DNA from: Halomonas elongata
GTDB taxonomy: Bacteria > Pseudomonadota > Gammaproteobacteria > Pseudomonadales > Halomonadaceae
Length of the DNA stretch: 64,000 nucleotides
NCBI RefSeq assembly: GCF_029081005.1
Contig: NZ_JAJQTQ010000005.1
Location: 62,001 to 126,000 of the forward strand
Direction: 5' to 3'
Positions 7,514-16,046 of this stretch are shown here, piece after piece. Position 1 is the stretch's first letter. Every line of letters starts with the position of its first letter. Below the pieces are notes generated by a model. That model made no database searches. It worked only from the letters and a program-made list of their open reading frames with translations, and was not told the origin of the DNA. Made by a program: the position numbers and the translations under genes.

Positions 7514-9463
7514 ATGCAATTCCATCTCGATGGCTTCCGGACCGGCGATCCAAGCATTCACGAGCCCGCCGAGACACTGGCCAACTCGGATGCGCTGCCA
7601 CCGGAGGTGGATGTGCTGATCGTCGGCTGTGGCCCGGCGGGCTTGACCCTGGCATCGCAACTGTCGGCCTTCCCCGGCATCACGACACGCATCGTCGAGC
7701 AGAAGGAAGCTCCTCTGACACTCGGCCAGGCAGACGGGATCGCCTGCCGCAGCATGGAAATGTTCGAGGCCTTCGGTTTCAGCGAACGCGTCCTCAAGGA
7801 GGCCTATTGGGTCAACGAAACGACCTTCTGGAAGCCCGACACGCAACATCGCGAGACCATCGTGCGCAGCGGTCAGATACAAGATACCGAGGATGGCCTC
7901 TCCGAATTCCCCCATGTCATCCTCAACCAGGCGCGCGTTCATGACTTCTTCCTCAGCACGATGCGCGACTCGCCCAGCCGACTGACGCCGAACTACTCGC
8001 GTCGCCTGATCGACATGACGATCGATCCCGACCTCTCCCGGGCGGTAACGCTCGACGCGACCGACTATCCGGTCACCGTGACGCTGGAGCGTTCCGATCC
8101 GGCGCACCGGGGCGAGGTGGAAACCGTGCGCGCCCGCTATGTGGTCGGCTGCGACGGCGCCCGCAGTACGGTCAGGAAATCACTCGGGCGATCTCTGAAC
8201 GGCGACTCCGCCAATCAGGCCTGGGGGGTCATGGATGTCCTCGCGGTCACCGACTTCCCGGATATCCGCAAGAAATCGGCAATCCACTCCGCCAACGAAG
8301 GCAATATCCTGATCATCCCTCGTGAAGGCGGCTACCTCGTGCGCCTGTATATCGAGCTGGACAAGCTCAGGACCGATGAACGGGTCGCCAACCGCCATAT
8401 CACCTCGGATCAACTGGTCGCTGCGGCGCAGCGCATCCTGCACCCCTATACGCTGGACGTGAAGGAGATCGCCTGGTGGTCGGTGTACGAGATCGGCCAA
8501 CGGCTATGCGACAAGTTCGACGATGTCCCCGCAGACCAGGTATCAACGCGCATCCCGCACGTCTTCATCGCCGGGGATGCCTGCCATACCCACAGCCCCA
8601 AGGCGGGCCAGGGCATGAACGTCTCGATGCGCGACACTTTCAACCTGGGCTGGAAACTGGCCGCCGTGTTGCAGGGCCGATCCACGCCGGAACTTCTGCA
8701 CACCTACACCACGGAACGGCAGACCGTCGCCCGGGAATTGATCGACTTCGATCGTGAATTCGCCAGGATGTTCAGCGCCCCTCCCAAGGGCTCCCCGGAG
8801 GACAAGGGCGATGGTGTGGACCCGGCAGCATTCCAGCAATACTTCGTCCAGCAGGGCCGCTTCACTGCCGGAACGGCGATTCAGTACTATCCCTCGTTGA
8901 TTTCCGCCGAACCCGTTCACCAGCATCTCGCCAAGGGCCTGGAAATCGGCAAACGCTTCCACTCCGCCCCGGTCATCCGACTGGCGGACGCCAGGCCTCT
9001 GCACCTCGGGCATGTCGTCAAGGCAGATGGCCGTTGGCGTCTGTTTGCCTTCTCCGGCAACGAGGATCCCGCGGCTCCCGATTCGGGGCTTCGCTCGCTG
9101 TGCGAGTTCCTCGAGGCGTCACCCGACTCGCCGATCAGGCGCTATACACCGACGCATGCCGACATCGATGCCGTGATCGACCTGCGCGCCATCTGCCAGC
9201 AAGGATTCCGCGATCTTTCCCTGGACGCCTTCCCGCACTTGCTGTGGCCCGCCAAGGGCCACTACGGACTGCATGACCACGAGAAAGTGTTCTGCCCGGA
9301 CACGAAGGGCGACCATGACATCTTCGACATGCGCGGCATCGACCGTGAACGGGGCTGCATGGTGCTCGTGCGCCCGGACCAGCACATCGCGCATGTACTG
9401 CCGCTCGATGCCCATGAGGCCCTGGCCAGGTTCTTCGCCGGTTTCATGATCGACGCGAACTGA
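7514..9463 (+). CDS. mobA: 3-hydroxybenzoate 4-monooxygenase (MobA-like flavoprotein hydroxylase)
   Basis: A 649-residue class A flavin monooxygenase of the phenol 2-monooxygenase fold, close in length and N-terminal pattern to Comamonas MobA. FAD-binding motifs are in order: GCGPAG near residue 40, VGCDGARSTVRK (DG motif) near residue 213, and GDACHTHSPKAGQGMN (GD motif) near residue 355. A C-terminal thioredoxin-like domain follows. The expected reaction converts 3-hydroxybenzoate, O2 and NADPH to protocatechuate, which feeds the pca genes that start 620 bp downstream on the opposite strand. The ATG at 7514 has AAAGGTG upstream. A MarR gene follows at 9545, as in the known mobA-mobR pair. 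Another meta-substituted phenolic substrate is possible. Confidence 0.85.
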   Translation: MQFHLDGFRTGDPSIHEPAETLANSDALPPEVDVLIVGCGPAGLTLASQLSAFPGITTRIVEQKEAPLTLGQADGIACRSMEMFEAFGFSERVLKEAYWVNETTFWKPDTQHRETIVRSGQIQDTEDGLSEFPHVILNQARVHDFFLSTMRDSPSRLTPNYSRRLIDMTIDPDLSRAVTLDATDYPVTVTLERSDPAHRGEVETVRARYVVGCDGARSTVRKSLGRSLNGDSANQAWGVMDVLAVTDFPDIRKKSAIHSANEGNILIIPREGGYLVRLYIELDKLRTDERVANRHITSDQLVAAAQRILHPYTLDVKEIAWWSVYEIGQRLCDKFDDVPADQVSTRIPHVFIAGDACHTHSPKAGQGMNVSMRDTFNLGWKLAAVLQGRSTPELLHTYTTERQTVARELIDFDREFARMFSAPPKGSPEDKGDGVDPAAFQQYFVQQGRFTAGTAIQYYPSLISAEPVHQHLAKGLEIGKRFHSAPVIRLADARPLHLGHVVKADGRWRLFAFSGNEDPAAPDSGLRSLCEFLEASPDSPIRRYTPTHADIDAVIDLRAICQQGFRDLSLDAFPHLLWPAKGHYGLHDHEKVFCPDTKGDHDIFDMRGIDRERGCMVLVRPDQHIAHVLPLDAHEALARFFAGFMIDAN

Positions 9464-9544
9464 TCCACGATGCCGCAAACCGCCGGACCGGCGGCACCTG
9501 CTACAATCCGCCGGTCGCTTCATTTATTGCCTCGAGTAGCTCCC

Positions 9545-10015
9545 ATGACCGACTCCCCCCTCTCCCAGGCCAATGCTCTGCCCGGCAACCTCCTGAGGCG
9601 CTGCCATCAGATCAGCGTGGCCATTTTCCTGCGCAAGTGCGAGGCCTACCAGTTGACCCAACTGCAGTACGTGATGCTTTCGGCTCTGGAAGAGATGGGC
9701 TCGATCGACCAGATCACCCTGGGCCGGCATACGGCACTGGACCGCAACACCGTGGCCGTGGTGGTCCGAAAGCTGGAAGAGCGTGGTCTGGTCTCCCGCC
9801 GGCGCCGTCCGGAAGACCGTCGTTCCATGCTGGTCACGATCACCGGGGAAGGACGGCAACTGCGCCATCGGGTCGAGGCAACCGTCGCCGAAGTGCAGGA
9901 CGAGATCCTGGCGCCTCTCGAGGAGGCGGAAAAGACCCAGCTCTGCCGGCTTCTGCAGCGCCTCGCCGATGGCAACAACGCACACAGTCGTGTGCCGATC
10001 CAGCCAGCCGGTTGA
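9545..10015 (+). CDS. mobR: MarR-family regulator of mobA (MobR-like)
   Basis: A 156-residue MarR protein: helix-turn-helix around ITLGRHTALDRNTVAVVV (residues 54-71), wing RRRRPEDRRSMLVTIT. It lies 81 bp after mobA on the same strand and may be co-transcribed with it. Comamonas MobR is a MarR repressor of mobA released by 3-hydroxybenzoate; the same role is inferred here from pairing and from the palindromes at 7466-7494. The start at 9545 is preferred because the upstream extension to 9470 is Pro/Ala/Arg-rich and unlike MarR N termini, although the ribosome-binding site at 9545 is weak. Confidence 0.75.
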   Translation: MTDSPLSQANALPGNLLRRCHQISVAIFLRKCEAYQLTQLQYVMLSALEEMGSIDQITLGRHTALDRNTVAVVVRKLEERGLVSRRRRPEDRRSMLVTITGEGRQLRHRVEATVAEVQDEILAPLEEAEKTQLCRLLQRLADGNNAHSRVPIQPAG

Positions 10016-10033
10016 CCGGTCTGGCCATGGAAA

Positions 10034-10063
10034 CCTGCGGGCCCCGCAGGCTCGGGGCCCGAG
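10034..10063. terminator. Two adjacent GC hairpins between convergent mobR and pcaG
   Basis: CCTGCGG-GCC-CCGCAGG (10034-10050) is followed at once by CTCGGG-G-CCCGAG (10051-10063). They lie in the 67-bp gap between two converging genes and could end transcription from both sides, but no T-run follows either, so intrinsic termination is uncertain. Confidence 0.4.
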
Positions 10064-10082
10064 TCATCGTCATGATGCCCGC

Positions 10083-10715
10083 TCAGAAATCGAAGAACAC
10101 CGTCTCGCCCTCACCCTGAAGGCGGATGTCGAGGCGGTAACGCACCTTGTCGTCGACCTCCTCGCGCTTGGCGATCAAGGTCCGACGGCGCGCCGGCGAC
10201 TCGATGGCACCCAGTACGGGACAGGCGGCATTGGCCTCCCCCTCGTCCTCGAAATAGAGACGGGTCTGCAGATGAATATTGATGCCCCGAGCGAAGATCG
10301 CCAGGTTGATGTGCGGCGCCATCACCTTGCCATCGCCGCGAGCCACTGCACCGGGCTTGATGGTGGTCAGCGACCATTCGCTGTTGCCATCGGCAGTGGT
10401 GGCGGTACGGCCAAAGCTGTTGAACGCATTCTGCAGGTCGAATGCCGGCTGATACTGGCCTCGGGCATCGGCCTGCCAGGCTTCCAGCAGGGCATCGCGT
10501 ACCAGGTCACCGTTACCGTCGATCACGGTACCGACCACCTCGATGAACTCGCCCTCGGCCTCGGGCGTGGCCATCCGGTTCCAGACTTCCTCATCGCGCT
10601 CGGGCAGGCCGGCCACATCCAGGGCCAGACCGATGTGCACATAAGGCCCGGCGGTCTGGGAGGCGGTCTCGCGCAGTATCAGCTCGCTGCAGGGCTGGGA
10701 ATTCGGCTGTCGCAT
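10083..10715 (-). CDS. pcaG: Protocatechuate 3,4-dioxygenase alpha subunit
   Basis: A 210-residue non-catalytic alpha subunit of the intradiol ring-cleavage enzyme that opens protocatechuate to 3-carboxy-cis,cis-muconate. It has the intradiol dioxygenase core (GTVIDGNGDLVRDALLEAWQADARGQY near residues 62-88, then an APHINLAIFARGINIHLQTRLYF segment) but lacks the complete Tyr/His iron-ligand set present in PcaH. The start at 10715 (MRQPNSQ) has GGGGAG upstream; a longer start at 10733 would overlap pcaH. It lies 14 bp after pcaH, the usual H-G order. Confidence 0.95.
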   Translation of the reverse strand: MRQPNSQPCSELILRETASQTAGPYVHIGLALDVAGLPERDEEVWNRMATPEAEGEFIEVVGTVIDGNGDLVRDALLEAWQADARGQYQPAFDLQNAFNSFGRTATTADGNSEWSLTTIKPGAVARGDGKVMAPHINLAIFARGINIHLQTRLYFEDEGEANAACPVLGAIESPARRRTLIAKREEVDDKVRYRLDIRLQGEGETVFFDF

Positions 10716-10729
10716 GGTCTCGGCTCCCC

Positions 10730-11461
10730 TCATTGATTCTCGAAGTAGGTCTGCAGCTCGCCCCGTACCACCAGGTCGAAACGATAGGCCAGGCAGTCCA
10801 TGGGACGACTGCGCGCCATGTCGAGACGGCCGGTCATGGTCTCGACGGCCTCGGGGTCCTTGAGCGTCTGCACGATCGGACAGATCGGAATCAGCGGATC
10901 ACCCTCGAAATACATCTGGGTCACCAGGCGGGTAGAAATCGACGGGCCCATCACCGACACATGGATATGCGCCGGGCGCCAGGTATTGATGCCATTGCCC
11001 CAGGGATAGGGGCCGGGCTTGATGGTGCGAAAGCGGTACCAGCCCTGCTCGTCGGTGAGACAGCGCCCCACGCCACCGAAGTTGGGGTCCAGTGGCGCCA
11101 GGTAGCCATCCTTCTTGTGGCGATAACGGCCACCGGCGTTGGCCTGCCACATTTCCACCAGGGTATGCGGTACCGGCTTGCCGAACTGATCGACCACCCG
11201 GCCGAACAGGATCATGCGCTCGCCTACCGGCAAGCCATCCTGCCCCTGACCCTGTCGATAGTTCATCAACAGGTCGTTGTCGTAGCGCCCCATGCGCAGC
11301 TGGCGAAAATCCGGCCCGGTCAGTTCGGAGACGCTGGATGTCTGCAGACTGACCAGTGCCTGGCTAGGCGAGCGGGGCACGGATGTCTTGTAACCGGGGG
11401 CATAGGCCGGTGGATGCCAGTCACGGTCGCGCTCCACGAAGCGTTTATTATCGTCTTGCAT
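10730..11461 (-). CDS. pcaH: Protocatechuate 3,4-dioxygenase beta subunit
   Basis: A 243-residue catalytic subunit binding Fe(III). All four expected iron ligands are present: Tyr113 (GGRYRH), Tyr152 (GPYPW), His165 and His167 (RPAHIHVS), each offset by five from Pseudomonas numbering (108, 147, 160, 162). Start 11461 (MQDDNKRF) gives the family length; the frame is open further upstream, but that extension has no family character. It is transcribed with pcaG from a 199-bp leader that contains a PcaQ-type operator. With pcaG it makes the first committed reaction of the pathway into which the quinate and 3-hydroxybenzoate routes feed. Confidence 0.96.
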   Translation of the reverse strand: MQDDNKRFVERDRDWHPPAYAPGYKTSVPRSPSQALVSLQTSSVSELTGPDFRQLRMGRYDNDLLMNYRQGQGQDGLPVGERMILFGRVVDQFGKPVPHTLVEMWQANAGGRYRHKKDGYLAPLDPNFGGVGRCLTDEQGWYRFRTIKPGPYPWGNGINTWRPAHIHVSVMGPSISTRLVTQMYFEGDPLIPICPIVQTLKDPEAVETMTGRLDMARSRPMDCLAYRFDLVVRGELQTYFENQ

Positions 11462-11577
11462 CTTGGTGTCTCTTGCTGGCTGACGGAAGGCGACGCACCG
11501 CACTGCGTGGCACGTCGGCCGATGATGGCAGTGTGGCGCCTGGCCGCAAGGCTGCCAATTGACGTCTCGACGAGAGG

Positions 11578-11597
11578 TCATAACCCAGGAGTTATGA
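11578..11597. promoter_or_regulatory. PcaQ-type operator upstream of pcaHG
   Basis: TCATAACC-CAGG-AGTTATGA: a palindrome that fits the described PcaQ box (ATAACC-N4-GGTTAT type) with one substitution (AGTTAT). It lies 117 bp upstream of the pcaH start, where a LysR activator site is expected, and directly downstream of the pcaQ gene. Confidence 0.75.
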
Positions 11598-11660
11598 CAT
11601 CAGAGCCCCATCGAGGTCGGTCTGAAGGCTTGTCGAGCGCATGCAGTCGTCGGTTGAAGT

Positions 11661-12572
11661 TCAGCGCTCGGCGGCCACTTCGCGCAATACCTCGCAGAAG
11701 GCCTCCAGCGCCAGAGAGGGCTCCATGCTGGCATTGGTGCATAACCCCACCGAGCCGCCCTGCTCTTCCAGCGGCAACGCCAGCTCGATGACGTGTCCTG
11801 CTTCCAGGTCGTCGATCACCGCCTCTCTCGGGGCTACCCAGATGGCATCACCCTCCTGCGTGTAGCGGTGGCTGATCGGCAGCGACAGGGTTTCCAGCAA
11901 CTGACCGGGCAAATCCAGCGAATGGCGCACGCAGAAACTATCGACCTGCTGGCGCAGTGTGGTCTGCGGTGGCGGCAACACCCAGGGGAACTCGACCAGT
12001 CGACCGGGCGCCAGAGGGGTGACGCCGGCCAAGGGGTGACCAGTGCGCACCACCAGCACCAACGGCTCGTAGTAGAGATGCTCGAAGGTCAGGTCACGAA
12101 TCTCGCGCGCCTCGGTCATGCGCCCTACCACCAGATCAAGTTCGCCGAGACGCAGTTGCGAGAGCAGGAAAGCACTGCGCCCGGCCACCACCTTGACGCC
12201 GACCTCCGCCGCCTCGTTTTCCTGCCAGCGGCGGATGGCCTCGGGCAACAATCGACTCTCCACGGTGGACAGCGCCCCGATACGCAGCCAGTGCCCCCGA
12301 TGGGTGTCGCTCACCGCCGTCACACCTTCCTCCAGCGCACGAATCGCCGGCCCGGCATGACGCAGGAAGGTCAGCCCGGCCTGGGTCAGCGCCACGCCCT
12401 GGGCGCTGCGCTCGAACAGCTCGGCGCCCAGCGTCTCCTCGAGCTCACGGATGGTCTTGGAGATCCCGGGTTGGCTGATCGCCAGGCCATCGGCGGCGCG
12501 TGCGAAGCTGCGCCGCTTGGCAACCTCGAGGAAGGCCTGCAGGTGACGCAGCTTGATACGTGAACTCAGCAT
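11661..12572 (-). CDS. pcaQ: LysR-type activator of protocatechuate genes (PcaQ)
   Basis: A 303-residue LysR protein: helix-turn-helix at residues 9-66 (SFARAADGLAISQPGISKTI), then a periplasmic-binding-like effector domain. PcaQ of Agrobacterium and Sinorhizobium activates pcaDCHGB with beta-carboxy-cis,cis-muconate or its lactone as inducer. The assignment here rests on position next to pcaHG and on the PcaQ-type palindrome at 11578-11597. The start at 12572 (MLSSRIKLRHL) has GGGAGG in front; the longer start at 12611 has no such support. Unlike the alphaproteobacterial arrangement, pcaQ lies on the same strand as its target and upstream of it. Confidence 0.85.
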   Translation of the reverse strand: MLSSRIKLRHLQAFLEVAKRRSFARAADGLAISQPGISKTIRELEETLGAELFERSAQGVALTQAGLTFLRHAGPAIRALEEGVTAVSDTHRGHWLRIGALSTVESRLLPEAIRRWQENEAAEVGVKVVAGRSAFLLSQLRLGELDLVVGRMTEAREIRDLTFEHLYYEPLVLVVRTGHPLAGVTPLAPGRLVEFPWVLPPPQTTLRQQVDSFCVRHSLDLPGQLLETLSLPISHRYTQEGDAIWVAPREAVIDDLEAGHVIELALPLEEQGGSVGLCTNASMEPSLALEAFCEVLREVAAER

Positions 12573-12646
12573 CCTGGCCTCCCTCTTCTCGCGCCCCGAT
12601 TCATGTCCCACCTCCTCGACTTACGCCAGAACCTAGCCCGGCTCGC

Positions 12647-12668
12647 CAGGATGCCATATCGCATCCTG
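12647..12668. promoter_or_regulatory. 8-bp inverted repeat upstream of pcaQ
   Basis: CAGGATGC-CATATC-GCATCCTG lies in the 180-bp gap between pcaD-pcaC and pcaQ. No T-run follows on either strand, so it is more likely an operator or processing hairpin than an intrinsic terminator. Confidence 0.35.
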
Positions 12669-12752
12669 AAAACATCCAGAGGCTCGCGGAGATGTGTCTG
12701 AGTCGCGTCGCGAGCGAAGAGAGGCTGGTCGCCACCGGAGCGCAGCAGCGAG

Positions 12753-13952
12753 TCAGGGCGTCTCCCCTCCCCAGCCCAGCTGCTTGGCCAGCGCGAAGGC
12801 ATGGTTGGCCGCCGGCACGCCGCCGTAGACCGCCACGTGCATCAGCACCTGGCGCAGCTGGGCCTCGCTGAGGCCGATGCGCTTGGCGGTCTTGAGGTGC
12901 AGCTCCAGCTCCTCGCGGCCCAGGGCGGCGAGGATGCCGGTGGTGATCATGCTGCGCTCGGCGCGGGTCAGGTCCTCGTTGCCCCACAGCTCGCCCCAGG
13001 CCAGGCGGGTGATCATCTGCTGGAAGGGCGCATCCAGGCTGTTGGCGTTCTCGGTGGAGCGCGCCACGTGGGCCTCGCCCAGCACCTGCTTGCGGGTCTC
13101 GAGGCCCTCGTCATAGGACACGCCCTGCTCACCGACCCACGAGCGGTCCGCGGCCATCCACAGCAGCAACCGTTTGGCGAACGCCGCGGAGACCTCCACC
13201 GAGGGCACATGGCCGACGGCCTCGAGCACCTCCAGTGGCGCGCCGTCGCACTCGGCGGCCAGGGCCTGCAGGGTCTCGGGCGGGGTCGCCATGTCCTCGC
13301 TGCCGCCCAGCAGGTGGACGTCGACTCCCTCCGGCCCAGTGCGGCCACCCTTGAGCTGGCCACGGAAGTCGCTGTGGCCGAGCATCTCGCACAGTCGGGC
13401 ATAGCTCTCGCCGTCGGTGCGCGCCATCTGGACGCACCAGCCACTCTCCAGGGCCGGGTCGCGCTCGATGAGGCCGGCGGCGAACCAGCGCGGCACGATC
13501 TCGCCGGCCATCGCCGCCAGGCCCTCGTCGCGCACGCGGCCGGCGCGGGTATTCCACATCTCGGCGTTGCCGATCACCGCCCCGGTGTTGGTCAGGGTCG
13601 CCGACAGCAGTCGCTCGGCGTGGGCCTTGAGCAACTGCTGGCCGACCACGCCGCCGATGGAGGTGCCGACGAAGTGGAAGCGTGCCGCGCCGGCGCGCTC
13701 GGCCAGGGCCAGGGCCTCGGCGGCGAGCGCCTCGGGGGTGATCTCGCTGCCGTCGGCCGGCCAGGCCTCACTGGCGCCGTGCCCGGGCAGATCCCAGGTC
13801 AGCACCCGATAGCGCGGCAGCAGCGACGCCAGCACGTCGTCCCACACCGCCTGGGTCATGCCCAGCGGATGGGCCAGGACCACCAGTGGATTGGCCTCGG
13901 CGCCCAGCAGGCGATAGGCCACACTGCGGCCCTCGATATTCAGAAATGCCAT
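12753..13952 (-). CDS. pcaL: Fused 3-oxoadipate enol-lactonase / 4-carboxymuconolactone decarboxylase (PcaD-PcaC)
   Basis: A 399-residue fusion of two consecutive pathway enzymes. Residues 1-260 are an alpha/beta-hydrolase (PcaD) with nucleophile Ser98 in GTSIGG, HPLGMTQAVWDD forming the oxyanion region, and the catalytic His in AVGHVPSVE near 250. Residues 275-399 are a carboxymuconolactone decarboxylase (PcaC) with RSMITTGILAALGREEELHLH-like helices ending in HVAVYGGVPAANHAF. The decarboxylase makes the enol-lactone and the lactonase opens it to 3-oxoadipate, so the fusion keeps the intermediate in one protein. The D-then-C order is that of actinobacterial pcaL. It lies 39 bp after pcaF in the leftward pca cluster. 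Confidence 0.93.
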   Translation of the reverse strand: MAFLNIEGRSVAYRLLGAEANPLVVLAHPLGMTQAVWDDVLASLLPRYRVLTWDLPGHGASEAWPADGSEITPEALAAEALALAERAGAARFHFVGTSIGGVVGQQLLKAHAERLLSATLTNTGAVIGNAEMWNTRAGRVRDEGLAAMAGEIVPRWFAAGLIERDPALESGWCVQMARTDGESYARLCEMLGHSDFRGQLKGGRTGPEGVDVHLLGGSEDMATPPETLQALAAECDGAPLEVLEAVGHVPSVEVSAAFAKRLLLWMAADRSWVGEQGVSYDEGLETRKQVLGEAHVARSTENANSLDAPFQQMITRLAWGELWGNEDLTRAERSMITTGILAALGREELELHLKTAKRIGLSEAQLRQVLMHVAVYGGVPAANHAFALAKQLGWGGETP

Positions 13953-13991
13953 TCGATCTCTCCCCTCTTATCTCTTCCCTCTTCTATCCCG

Positions 13992-15200
13992 TTACGCCCG
14001 CTCGATCAGCGTGGCGATGCCCTGCCCCACGCCGACACACATGGTGCACAGCGCATAGCGCTTGCCGGTCTTCTGGAGCTCGTGGGCGGCGGTCATCAGC
14101 AATCGTGCGCCTGACATGCCCAGCGGATGGCCCAGGGCGATGGCGCCGCCGTTGGGGTTCACGCGCGGGTCGTCATCCTCGAGACCCAGGTCGCGCATGC
14201 AGGCGAGTGCCTGGGCGGCAAAGGCCTCATTGAGCTCGATGACGTCGATCTCGTCGAGGGAGACACCGGTGCGCTCGAGCAGACGACGCACCGCGGGCAC
14301 CGGGCCATAGCCCATGATACGCGGCTCGACGCCGGCGGTGGCCATGCCGACGATCCTGGCCATCGGCGTCAGGCCGTGCTGCTCCATCGCCGCCTGGCTG
14401 GCCACCAGCATTGCCGCGGCGCCATCGTTGACCCCGGAGGCGTTGCCCGCGGTGACGCTACCGCCTTCCGCCTTGAAGGGCGTCGGCAGCTTGGCGAGCT
14501 TCTCGACGGTGGTGCCGGCGCGCGGGTGCTCGTCGGTATCGAAGACCAGCGGTTCCTGCTTGCGGCGCGGGATCTCGATGGCGACGATCTCCTCGGCAAA
14601 GCGGCCGGTGTGCTGGGCCTCGGCGACCTTGGCCTGGGAACGCGCCGCGAAGGTGTCCTGGTCCTCCCGGGAGATGGCGAACTGCTCGGCCACGTTCTCG
14701 GCGGTCTCGGGCATCGAATGGGTGTCGTAGACCTGCTTCATCAGCGGATTGACGAAGCGCCAGCCAATGGTAGTGTCCTCGATCTGCTGGCCACGAGCGT
14801 AGGCGCTCTCGGCCTTGCCCATCACATAGGGCGCCCGGGACATGGACTCCACGCCGCCGGCCAGCGCCAGGTCCATCTCGCCGGCCTTGATGGCGCGGAA
14901 GGCGGTACCCACGGCATCCATGCCCGAGCCACACAGGCGATTCAGGGTAGTGCCGGGCACCGAGGGCGGCAGGCCGGCCAGAAGCGACGACATGCGGGCG
15001 ACATTGCGGTTGTCCTCCCCGGCCTGGTTGGCACAGCCCATGAAGACTTCCTCGATCGCCGCGGGCTCCAGCCGAGGCGTCTCGGCCAGCACGGCCTTGA
15101 AGATATCGGCGGCCAGGTCGTCGGGACGTACGCCGGCCAGGGTGCCGCCGAAGCGGCCGATGGCACTACGGCGCGGATGACAGAGATAGACGTCGGTCAT
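13992..15200 (-). CDS. pcaF: 3-oxoadipyl-CoA thiolase
   Basis: A 402-residue thiolase that splits 3-oxoadipyl-CoA into succinyl-CoA and acetyl-CoA, the last step of the pathway. Catalytic residues are all visible: Cys90 (NRLCGSGMD), the GHPLGMSG histidine near residue 355 and the [10 protein letters not shown] cysteine near 388; the NEAFAAQ motif is near 325. It lies 57 bp after pcaJ on the same strand, between the CoA-transferase and pcaD-pcaC, which supports PcaF over a general fatty-acid thiolase. Confidence 0.95.
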   Translation of the reverse strand: MTDVYLCHPRRSAIGRFGGTLAGVRPDDLAADIFKAVLAETPRLEPAAIEEVFMGCANQAGEDNRNVARMSSLLAGLPPSVPGTTLNRLCGSGMDAVGTAFRAIKAGEMDLALAGGVESMSRAPYVMGKAESAYARGQQIEDTTIGWRFVNPLMKQVYDTHSMPETAENVAEQFAISREDQDTFAARSQAKVAEAQHTGRFAEEIVAIEIPRRKQEPLVFDTDEHPRAGTTVEKLAKLPTPFKAEGGSVTAGNASGVNDGAAAMLVASQAAMEQHGLTPMARIVGMATAGVEPRIMGYGPVPAVRRLLERTGVSLDEIDVIELNEAFAAQALACMRDLGLEDDDPRVNPNGGAIALGHPLGMSGARLLMTAAHELQKTGKRYALCTMCVGVGQGIATLIERA

Positions 15201-15257
15201 GGCAAGACTCCTTGATCGCCCCGGCGCAGCCGGGACGACGATGTCGTTGGCGGCGGC

Positions 15258-16046
15258 TTACTGGCCGGCGTGGGCCCGGGCGGTCCGATCCTTGAGCTCG
15301 CGCAACACCTCGAGCTCGCGGGCGCCGGGCTCCGGGGTGCTCTCCAGGGCCTCGGCGAAGCGAATCTCCCAGCCGGTGGCCTCCTGGACCTGCTCGGCGG
15401 TCACACCCGGGTGCAGCGATACCACCACCAGTTCCTTTGTCTCCGGGTCCGGCTTCATCACGCACAGGTCGGTGATGACCCGGGTCGGGCCACGGCCGAT
15501 GTTGGGCACGCCGTCGCGGGCCTTGCCGTCGCGGCCGAACCCCAGGGTGGTGACGAAGTCGACCTCATCAACGAAGGTGCGCCTGGAGTGCTTGAGGGTG
15601 ATGAAGACCTCCCCCGCATTCGTTGCAATTTCGGGGGCCCCGCCTCCGCCCGGCAGACGTACCTTGGGGGAGGTGTAATCGCCGATCAGGGTGGTGTTGA
15701 GGTTGCAGTAGCGGTCGATCTGGGCGGTGCCGAGGAAGCCGACGTCGATCTTGCCGCCCTGCAGCCAGTAGCGGAACATCTCCGGCACCGAGACGGTGGT
15801 CAGCGCGGTCTCGCACAGCTCGCCGTCGCCGATCGACAGCGGCAGCACCTCGGGCTTGGTCTGCAGGGTGCCGGACTCGTAGATCAATACCACGTCCGGG
15901 GCATGGGTCAGGCGCGCCAGGTTGGCGGCCTCGGACGGCAAGCCGATACCGACGAAGCACGTCATCCCGTTCTCCAGCGCCCGCGCGGCGGTCACGGTCA
16001 TCATCTCGCCGGCGGTGTAATCCAGGCTCTTCTCGACAGCACTCAT
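15258..16046 (-). CDS. pcaJ: 3-oxoadipate CoA-transferase beta subunit
   Basis: A 262-residue family I CoA-transferase subunit that moves CoA from succinyl-CoA to 3-oxoadipate. The catalytic Glu lies in IYESGTLQ near residue 57, and LPGGGGAPEIATNAG follows. The ATG at 16046 overlaps the pcaI stop by one base (TGATG), which implies coupled translation; GGGGGG lies just upstream. An apparent N-terminal extension inside pcaI is rejected. The length fits PcaJ. Confidence 0.94.
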   Translation of the reverse strand: MSAVEKSLDYTAGEMMTVTAARALENGMTCFVGIGLPSEAANLARLTHAPDVVLIYESGTLQTKPEVLPLSIGDGELCETALTTVSVPEMFRYWLQGGKIDVGFLGTAQIDRYCNLNTTLIGDYTSPKVRLPGGGGAPEIATNAGEVFITLKHSRRTFVDEVDFVTTLGFGRDGKARDGVPNIGRGPTRVITDLCVMKPDPETKELVVVSLHPGVTAEQVQEATGWEIRFAEALESTPEPGARELEVLRELKDRTARAHAGQ

